In this document: in pieces, positions 8,301 to 13,235 of the stretch
How the letters are laid out: each line of letters begins with the position of its first letter
How positions within the stretch are numbered: the first letter of the stretch is position 1
Assembly: GCA_036389955.1 (NCBI GenBank)
Contig: DASVVJ010000771.1
Span: 1 to 13,235 of the forward strand
DNA from: DATHBR01 sp036389955
GTDB lineage: Bacteria; Myxococcota; Myxococcia; Myxococcales; Myxococcaceae
Reading direction: 5' to 3'
Length of the DNA stretch: 13,235 nt
Notes under the pieces: model-generated
The model's database searches: none
What the model saw: only the letters and a program-made list of their open reading frames with translations
Told to the model about the DNA's origin: nothing
Program-made: the position numbers and the translations under genes

Positions 8301-10015
8301 GCACCCGCTTGCGCGGAATCTCGGAAGCCAGCAATGGCAACAGCCTGAGTTCCCCCACCGACTTTCCCCTGGTGTTCCTGCAGGAAGTGGAGAGCGGGAA
8401 GAGGACCGCCGTGCCCTGGCAACAGTTCTCGAGCACCTCGATCACGCTGAGCATGCCGGGCGTGGCGGATGGGTTCTACCTGCTGACCGTGACGGTCAAC
8501 GCGATCACCGGTGGAGCGGTGCTCTTCATCGACGGGCCTCCTCCCGCACCGGTGCTGACGGGGCCAGCGCCCTTCGTCAACACGGCGGCGCCCGCCATCA
8601 CGGGGACAGCGGAGGCAGGCAGCACGGTGACAGTTTCGCTGGATGGCGATGTGGTGGGGATGGTCACGGCCAACGCGTCAGGGGATTGGAGCTTCACCCT
8701 GGGGACGGCCCTGGATCCAGGCCCCTACACCGCCACGGCGACCGCCACGGATACCAGCGGCAACACCAGCGTTGCCTCGGCGCCGCGCACCTTCACCGTG
8801 GACACGCAGGCCCCCGCAACGCCGGTGCTCACAGCCCCGGCAGGTTTCGTCCGGACCACGACGCCGGCCATCACGGGGACGGCGGAGCCCGGCAGCACCG
8901 TCACGGTGACGTTGGATGGAGCGGTGGCGGGGACGGTCATTGCCACCGCCTCGGGGGCCTGGAGCTTCACTCACGCCACACCGCTGGCGCAGGGCGCGCA
9001 CACGGTCACTGCCATAGCCACGGACGCGGCGAGTAACGCCAGTGCCCCTTCGGCTCCCTTCACCTTCGTGGTGGACAGTGTGGTCCCCGCGGCCCCGGTG
9101 CTGACAGCACCCGCGGCAGCCATCAACACCGCCGCGCCGGCCATCACGGGGACGGCGGAGCCCGGCAGCACCGTGACGGTGACGGTGGATGGGGTGGTGG
9201 CGGTAACAGTCACCGCCAGCGCCTCGGGGGAGTGGAGCTTCATTCACCCCGCACCGCTGACGCAGGGCACGCACACGGTCACTGCCACAGCCACAGATGC
9301 GGCAGGCAACACCAGCGCCCCTTCGGCGCTCCGCAGCTTTACGGTGGATAGCACGCCCCCCTCTCCCCCATCCATCGGCATGGCGCCTGTCATCACCACC
9401 ACCACGCCCACCATCTCGGGGACGGTGGAGCCGGGTAGCACAGTGACGGTGACCGTGGATGGCACGGTGGTGGGGACGGTCACGGCCGGCTCCTCGTCGA
9501 CCTGGCGCCTCACGCTCACCATTCCCCTGGCGCAGGGAGGGCACACCGTCACCGCCACGGCCACGGACGCGGCGGGCAACACCAGCCCTCCTTCAGCCTC
9601 CGTCAGCTTCACAGTGGACACGGTGGCTCCCCTGCCTCCTGTGATCACGGATCCGGAGCCTGTCGTCACCTCGACTACGCCGCTCATCGAGGGGACTGCG
9701 GAGCCGCGCAGTCAGGTGACGGTGACGTTGGATGGAGCGGTCGCCGGGACGGCCCTCGCCGACACCCAAGGGCGCTGGGGCTTTGTCCCCTTCTCGAGCC
9801 TGGCGCAGGGCGCCCACACGGTCACCGCCACGGCCACGGACACGGTGGGTAACGTCAGCGCCCCTTCGGCTCTCCACAGGTTCACGGTCGACAGCGATGG
9901 TCCGGACGAGGAGCAACAGGGGGGCTGCGGCTGCACCTCCTCGCCCTCGGGAGGGTTTGTTCCCATGCTGAGCTTGTTGGCCTTGTGGATGTGGCGCCGT
10001 CGCAGCCGCGCATAA
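5303..10015 (+). CDS. Giant kelch / Ig-like repeat surface protein with MYXO-CTERM tag
   Basis: This 1570-residue protein is predicted to be exported and held at the cell surface. The start ATG at 5303 follows AGGGGGA (5290-5296). Order of parts: signal peptide (about 14-28; Cys29 in GLSC is an imperfect lipobox); an N-terminal region (about 40-304) of the kind that precedes kelch arrays in myxobacterial proteins; 14 kelch repeats (306-980, about 48 residues each, core LLPNGKVLVTGG ... AELYDPATGTW); a galactose-oxidase-like early-set domain (about 981-1078, TLSGTRLRGISEAS); five Ig-like repeats of about 90 residues (1079-1531, core AITGTAEPGSTVTVTLDG ... TATATDAAGNTSAPSA); and a MYXO-CTERM tag (1540-1570: GGCGC, hydrophobic helix, RRRSR), which in this phylum marks proteins for cleavage and cell-surface attachment. 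No catalytic residues of galactose oxidase (Tyr-Cys pair) are apparent, so binding or adhesion is more likely than oxidation. The next gene starts 1 bp after the stop. Confidence 0.97.
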   Translation: MENQGMWRERAAWMRSLTVGVLLCWGLSCSPSGSPEAVEPGPDTWTEVGGAKESLIEPPAMGLPDDLPREAAGRQAPTRGPAVEAWRRAQGEDSALALARAFFPEFSGRLESEGRQEPVNPEAALRVRLAATEDGALEVATRGYTFRVRPQEGGTAAVSKRSAGATFYGAKHFWTAEGGTAVPQEGLWLTQRVEEFVVVEAGGAPYRTAFEVQVPEGIESIRDAGEYLEFLDRRETPVVRMHYAVARDGAGRSRQGTVRLGGAVPAGRGGPGHLPRLALTRRTLRVEMEVGLEGLESPVVVDPGWSSTGTLAISRYEQSATLLPTGKVLVAGGRYDNLGFGRDSAELYDPATGSWSSAGTMATTRYSHTATLLPNGKVLVTGGASRVAPAAGAELYDPATGSWTSTGLMNAPRAYHTATLLPNGKVMVMGGWGGSATRYLTSTEVYDPATGAWSTTGPLVTGRYFHAAALLPNGKVLVTGGENSSGSLASAEVYEPATNSWSATGAMGVARSHLAVTLLATGKVLALGGSSTSPLASAELYDPTAGTWSGTGSMTATRSPPTATLLPNGKVLAVGGATNATSDLYNPVTGTWSSAGLLSVTTSGMTATLLPMGKVLVAGGISDSNCCALTYTQLYDALEGAGSGGGTMAATRQGHTTTLLPGGKVLVVGGQNASGFLAGAELYDPAAGTWSTTGSLNSARARHTATLLTAGKVLVVGGDGAAGALASAELYDPVAGTWSTTGTLATARGSHTATLLSGGKVLVLGGSGASGAVRTAELYAPAAGTWSATGSLGAARSHHTATVLPTGRVLVAGGRAASGPVTSAELYEPATGTFSATGSLATARAEHTATVLPGGKVLLTGGTGASGPVASAEVYDAAAGTFSATGSLNAARSRHRAVPLPTGRVLVAAGLGTTGRLATVEAYDPATGTFSAVGTLTTARADPTVTLLPDGKVLVAGGSTATGTLASAELYDAAGSLDAWRPAVAVPAVLQSGGTLTLSGTRLRGISEASNGNSLSSPTDFPLVFLQEVESGKRTAVPWQQFSSTSITLSMPGVADGFYLLTVTVNAITGGAVLFIDGPPPAPVLTGPAPFVNTAAPAITGTAEAGSTVTVSLDGDVVGMVTANASGDWSFTLGTALDPGPYTATATATDTSGNTSVASAPRTFTVDTQAPATPVLTAPAGFVRTTTPAITGTAEPGSTVTVTLDGAVAGTVIATASGAWSFTHATPLAQGAHTVTAIATDAASNASAPSAPFTFVVDSVVPAAPVLTAPAAAINTAAPAITGTAEPGSTVTVTVDGVVAVTVTASASGEWSFIHPAPLTQGTHTVTATATDAAGNTSAPSALRSFTVDSTPPSPPSIGMAPVITTTTPTISGTVEPGSTVTVTVDGTVVGTVTAGSSSTWRLTLTIPLAQGGHTVTATATDAAGNTSPPSASVSFTVDTVAPLPPVITDPEPVVTSTTPLIEGTAEPRSQVTVTLDGAVAGTALADTQGRWGFVPFSSLAQGAHTVTATATDTVGNVSAPSALHRFTVDSDGPDEEQQGGCGCTSSPSGGFVPMLSLLALWMWRRRSRA
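6218..8242 (+). repeat. Tandem array of 14 kelch-coding repeats (about 144 bp each)
   Basis: Fourteen in-frame units of 132-150 bp lie end to end inside the kelch gene. Phrases such as GGCAAGGTGCTCGTGG recur in most units. Units 1-7 are more varied; unit 7 (ending near 7225) is the most divergent, lacks the closing Trp and carries a Cys-Cys pair. Units 8-14 are more uniform, with spacers like GASGPVASAE. This fits two seven-bladed propellers. Confidence 0.9.
8537..9895 (+). repeat. Tandem array of five Ig-like-domain repeats (about 270 bp each)
   Basis: Five in-frame units of about 90 codons share long near-identical stretches at DNA level, for example CATCACGGGGACGGCGGAGC in units B and C. 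Each encodes a bacterial Ig-like fold with a start like APVLTAPA, a centre GTAEPGSTVTVTLDG and an end TFTVD. The fifth unit has EPRSQ in place of EPGST. Confidence 0.92.
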
Positions 10016-10016
10016 A

Positions 10017-11720
10017 GTGCACGGCTGCGTGAGCACGGGGCCCTTGCACGATGTCGTGACGTATTTCGAGCCGCAGCCGGCCTCCAGCGAGGTGCCGGTG
10101 CGGCTCGCGAGTCCGTTCGCTCCGGGCCCACCCCATCCCCTGGCTCGCCGGGCCGCGGAGGAACTGCGCCTGCGCCTGCGCCGAGGCGAGCTGGCCAGCG
10201 CGCACGTGCTCTCCGCGCTCGACGAGCCCGGGCGCGGCAAGATGTTCGGGGTGCTGGCCGTCGCGGCGCCGGACGGCCGCATCGGCTACCTCTGTGCCTT
10301 CTCGGGCATGCTCGGTGAGCACTGGCACGTCGAGGGGTTCGCCCCGCCGCTTTTCGATCAGGCCGCGCGCGACGCCTTCTGGCCCGCGGCCGAGGCCGAG
10401 CTGGATGCCCTCGACGACCGGCATACCGAGCTGACCGCGGGGGCCGAACCCACCGCCCTGCGCACCCGCCTCGCCGAGCTGACCGCGCGCCAGGCCTCCA
10501 TCAGCGCCGAGCTGCGCGCCCGCCACGACGCCAACCGCCGCCACCGGCACAAGGCGCGCCAGCAGCTGGCCGAAGGGCCTCTCGGAGACGCCGAGCGGCA
10601 GGCGGCCCTACATGCCCTGGCGCAGGAGAGCCGCGCCGACGGTGAGGAGCGCCAGCGGCTCGACGGGGCCCATCAGCAGGAACGGGAGGCGCTGGAGTCG
10701 GCCCTGCGTGCCCTGGATGCCCGCCGCGCCGAGCTCGAGCACTTTCGCGCCGGGCGCTCGCGGCAGTTCTGGCAGCAGATCGCTCACGCCTATGTGATTC
10801 CCAACGCGCGCGGCGAAGCGCGGACCGTGGCGGACCTGTTCGCTCCCGAGCCTCCCCCCGGTGGGGCCGGTGACTGCGCCGCGCCCAAGCTCCTGGCCCA
10901 GGCCTATCGCCACCACCTGAGGCCGCTGGCGCTCGCCGAGTTCTGGTGGGGTGCACCTCCCGTCACCGGAGAGCGCCGCTCCGGCGAGTACTACCCAGCG
11001 TGTCAGAGCAAATGCGGTGGTGTTCTTCCATACATGCTCGAAGGGCTGGAGGTGGACCCGGCGCCGCCCCTGAACGAAGGCCCAGGCCTGGAGCCGGAGC
11101 TGCGGCTGGTGTACGAGGATCCGTGGTTGCTCGTCGTCGAGAAGCCGTGCGGCCTGCCGTCCTCCCCCGGCCGCCATGACTCGACGCGCGATTCGGTGCT
11201 CGCCCGCCTCCGCCAACGGTTCCCGGACTCACCCAAGCCCCTGTTGCTGCACCCGCTCGACGCCGAGGCCTCCGGGCTCCTGCTCGCGGCCCGGGACGCG
11301 GATACCCTCGCGGCGCTCAAGCGGCAGTTCTCCCAACGCCAGGCAAGCAAGCGCTACGCCGCCTGGCTCGACGGCCACGTCCCGGGCGAGCATGGCCTCA
11401 TCGAGCTGCCCCTCCGGGCCGACTTCGAGCACCGTCCCCGCCACCTCGTCGACCCGCTCCACGGCAAGCACGCCGTCACCGAATGGCGCGTGACGCAGCA
11501 CGGCGGAGCCAGGACCCGGGTGACGCTCATTCCCTACACCGACCGGACGCACCAGCTCCGCGTCCACGCGGCCCATCCCCTGGGCCTGGGCGCCCCCATT
11601 GCCGGCGACCGGCTGTACGGGCATGACGGGACGCGGCTGCTGCTCCACGCCGACGCCCTGACGTTCACTCACCCACACACGGGCAAGCGGCTCGAACTCC
11701 AAGCCGCTGCGCCGTTTTGA
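10017..11720 (+). CDS. RluA-family pseudouridine synthase with long N-terminal extension
   Basis: This 567-residue enzyme should convert uridine to pseudouridine in rRNA or tRNA. The catalytic domain is at about 360-567: LLVVEKPCGLPSSPG (371-385), the catalytic-Asp motif LHPLDAEASGLLL (411-423, Asp415), KRYAAWLDG (445-453), TDRTHQLRVHA (508-518) and IAGDRLYG (528-535). The Arg that usually precedes Leu-Asp is Pro413 here. The N-terminal 350 residues match the extension of a large RluA subgroup: GKMFGVLAV (74-82), a charged coiled coil (about 125-250), PPGGAGDCAAPKLL (280-293) and AEFWWGAPP...YYPACQSKC (307-333). The GTG at 10017 lies 1 bp after the kelch stop and has no SD; GTG codons at 10029 and 10056 are alternatives, so the exact start is uncertain. 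Translational coupling to the kelch gene is possible though the functions differ. The substrate base is unknown. Confidence 0.92.
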   Translation: MHGCVSTGPLHDVVTYFEPQPASSEVPVRLASPFAPGPPHPLARRAAEELRLRLRRGELASAHVLSALDEPGRGKMFGVLAVAAPDGRIGYLCAFSGMLGEHWHVEGFAPPLFDQAARDAFWPAAEAELDALDDRHTELTAGAEPTALRTRLAELTARQASISAELRARHDANRRHRHKARQQLAEGPLGDAERQAALHALAQESRADGEERQRLDGAHQQEREALESALRALDARRAELEHFRAGRSRQFWQQIAHAYVIPNARGEARTVADLFAPEPPPGGAGDCAAPKLLAQAYRHHLRPLALAEFWWGAPPVTGERRSGEYYPACQSKCGGVLPYMLEGLEVDPAPPLNEGPGLEPELRLVYEDPWLLVVEKPCGLPSSPGRHDSTRDSVLARLRQRFPDSPKPLLLHPLDAEASGLLLAARDADTLAALKRQFSQRQASKRYAAWLDGHVPGEHGLIELPLRADFEHRPRHLVDPLHGKHAVTEWRVTQHGGARTRVTLIPYTDRTHQLRVHAAHPLGLGAPIAGDRLYGHDGTRLLLHADALTFTHPHTGKRLELQAAAPF

Positions 11721-11890
11721 AGTTGAACGTTATCTCTGGCTATATCTCCGTAGGTTCGGAAGAGTGCAATTCGGGCTCACCCTAGTACCAGGCAAGCGAG
11801 CCCCTGGCGGCCCCGCCTGTCAAATCGCAGTAGCCTGTCCCATCTTTGAAGAGGCAGGTCTGAACAACCACCTGAAAAGAGAGTCACACC
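11721..11890 (+). promoter_or_regulatory. infC 5' leader region
   Basis: This 170-bp gap is noticeably more AT-rich at its left end (TTATCTCTGGCTATATC, 11731-11747) than its surroundings and probably contains the infC promoter; TTGAAG (11718-11723) and TATATC (11742-11747) are spaced 18 bp apart but match poorly. GGGCTC (11773-11778) can pair with GAGCCC (11798-11803). An SD-like AAGAGAG (11877-11883) ends 7 bases before the ATT start codon. Confidence 0.4.
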
Positions 11891-12615
<725 letters not shown>

Positions 12616-12619
<4 letters not shown>

Positions 12620-12744
12620 GCCTGCTCACATCGCCCTGCTGGCCCGCCCATCAGCGCGCGGGCTCCCAACACTCCCATGAGCCACCCCGGCAGCGTGGCC
12701 TTCGGGGCCCGCAGGCCGAAGGCCTTCGCGAAATCCTCCACGAC
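12616..12744 (-). pseudogene. Possible remnant of a gene 3' end (42 codons)
   Basis: A minus-strand frame from GTC at 12744 to TAA at 12616-12618 reads as a plausible protein end (VVEDFAKAFGLRAPKATLPG, then WLMGVLGARALM) with about nine in ten third positions G or C. It is closed upstream by an in-frame TGA (12745-12747) and has no start with an SD. It overlaps the infC stop. It could be a decayed neighbour's tail or chance in GC-rich DNA. I cannot name a family. Confidence 0.2.
12697..12724. terminator. Strong hairpin downstream of infC
   Basis: GGCCTTCGG (12697-12705) and CCGAAGGCC (12716-12724) form a perfect 9-bp stem with a 10-base loop, about 78 bases after the infC stop. No T run follows, so it is not a classical intrinsic terminator; it may stabilise the mRNA end or aid termination. 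A second, 6-bp stem GCCCGC/GCGGGC lies at 12642-12663. The remaining part of 12620-12899 shows no other feature. Confidence 0.35.
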
Positions 12745-12899
12745 TCATGGCGGCCACTCCAGGCCGCTCCCCGGCCGGGCGGCCCGCCTCGCCAGATTCG
12801 CGCCGCCCTGCCGGTTCGTGAGGTAGAAAAGGCAACGGTACCGCTGGGCTGCTGGACCCCTCCGGTCAGGACGATGCACGATGTGGTAGGAGCGGAGTG

Positions 12900-13235
12900 A
12901 TGGCGAACAGGCAGCGGGGTCCCTTGCCCCCGGTGATGTCCACCGAGGAGACGCGCGTAAAGCCCCTCGAAGAGGACGAGGAGGAACTGGCTCCCGACGA
13001 CGAGCCCTCCTTCGATCCTCAGCGGGACCAGACGCAGCTCGTCTCCCGGAAGGGGGCCCCCGCGCCTCCGCTGGACTGGAGCGAGGAGGAGGATGCCACG
13101 CCCTTCATGCCCAGCATGGCCGCGGCGCCTCCGCCCGAGGACCTCGACGACGCCACCCGTCCCATCCCCCGGAAGACGGGGGCCCGGCCCGCCCTGCAGA
13201 CGCCCGACGACGCCACCCGCCCCATTCCGCGCAAG
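12900..13235 (+). CDS. Acidic repeat-containing protein, N-terminal part (3' end outside window)
   Basis: An open frame runs from ATG at 12900 to the window edge, giving 112 residues without a stop. The start is supported by AGGAG (12888-12892), 7 bases upstream, and by strongly GC-biased third positions. The protein is rich in Asp, Glu, Pro and Arg, with an acidic run near residues 24-36, and has no signal peptide, so it looks cytoplasmic and disordered. The decapeptide DDATRPIPRK occurs twice, at 83-92 and 103-112 (bases 13146-13175 and 13206-13235, a 60-bp period). Weaker relatives, DQTQLVSRK at 43-51 and DATPFMPS at 65-72, keep roughly the same 20-residue spacing. I do not recognise the family. 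A folded domain probably follows beyond the window. Its distance from infC (280 bp) suggests its own transcript. Confidence 0.75.
   Translation, partial: MANRQRGPLPPVMSTEETRVKPLEEDEEELAPDDEPSFDPQRDQTQLVSRKGAPAPPLDWSEEEDATPFMPSMAAAPPPEDLDDATRPIPRKTGARPALQTPDDATRPIPRK

Noticed and set aside
7490..9544. Two further long minus-strand frames (7490-8422 and 8678-9544)
   Set aside because: Both reflect the kelch and Ig tandem repeats read backwards; no independent start signals or motifs.
6218..9895. Regular repeats that might suggest a CRISPR or satellite array
   Set aside because: Periods of about 144 and 270 bp are exact multiples of codons, keep one reading frame and match kelch and Ig-like domains.
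13019..13234. 71-codon minus-strand frame at the right edge
   Set aside because: Shadow of the repeat-containing plus-strand gene that starts at 12900; it merely mirrors its repeats.

Overview
The window looks like chromosomal DNA of a myxobacterium, most likely suborder Cystobacterineae (Archangium/Cystobacter/Stigmatella/Hyalangium type). The evidence is high G+C with strongly GC-biased third codon positions, a C-terminal MYXO-CTERM sorting tag on a giant surface protein, a Hanks-type Ser/Thr kinase with an extracytoplasmic tail, and an infC gene with a non-AUG start and a long charged C-terminal tail like the Dsg/IF3 of Myxococcus xanthus. No rRNA, tRNA, CRISPR array, transposase or prophage gene was seen.

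Layout, left to right. 1-603 (+): 3' end of a glycoside hydrolase family 44 (endoglucanase/xyloglucanase) gene. 613-1761 (-): sterol desaturase/fatty-acid hydroxylase family membrane protein, convergent with the GH44 gene. 1971-2189 (+): small Cys-rich lipoprotein of atypical composition. 2281-3741 (-): Ser/Thr protein kinase with one membrane segment and a Cys-containing exterior domain. 3742-3882: divergent intergenic region with a REP-like palindrome. 3883-5127 (+): protein of unknown function ending in a CFI-box-type C-terminal module. 5303-10015 (+): 1570-residue surface protein made of 14 kelch repeats, a galactose-oxidase-like early-set domain, five Ig-like repeats and a MYXO-CTERM tag. 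10017-11720 (+): RluA-family pseudouridine synthase with a long N-terminal coiled-coil extension. 11891-12619 (+): infC, starting at ATT. 12900-13235 (+): 5' end of an acidic, repeat-containing protein cut by the window edge.

The genes do not form one pathway. Three themes recur: secreted or surface functions (GH44, lipoprotein, kelch/Ig protein), signalling (kinase), and translation (pseudouridine synthase and infC, adjacent on one strand). The 1-bp gap between the kelch gene and the pseudouridine synthase gene suggests co-transcription there. infC is not followed by rpmI-rplT within the window. I found no convincing multi-gene novel system. The most rewarding leads are the CFI-box protein, the 7+7 kelch architecture, the altered active-site motif of the pseudouridine synthase, and the kinase's altered APE motif with its Cys-bearing exterior domain.
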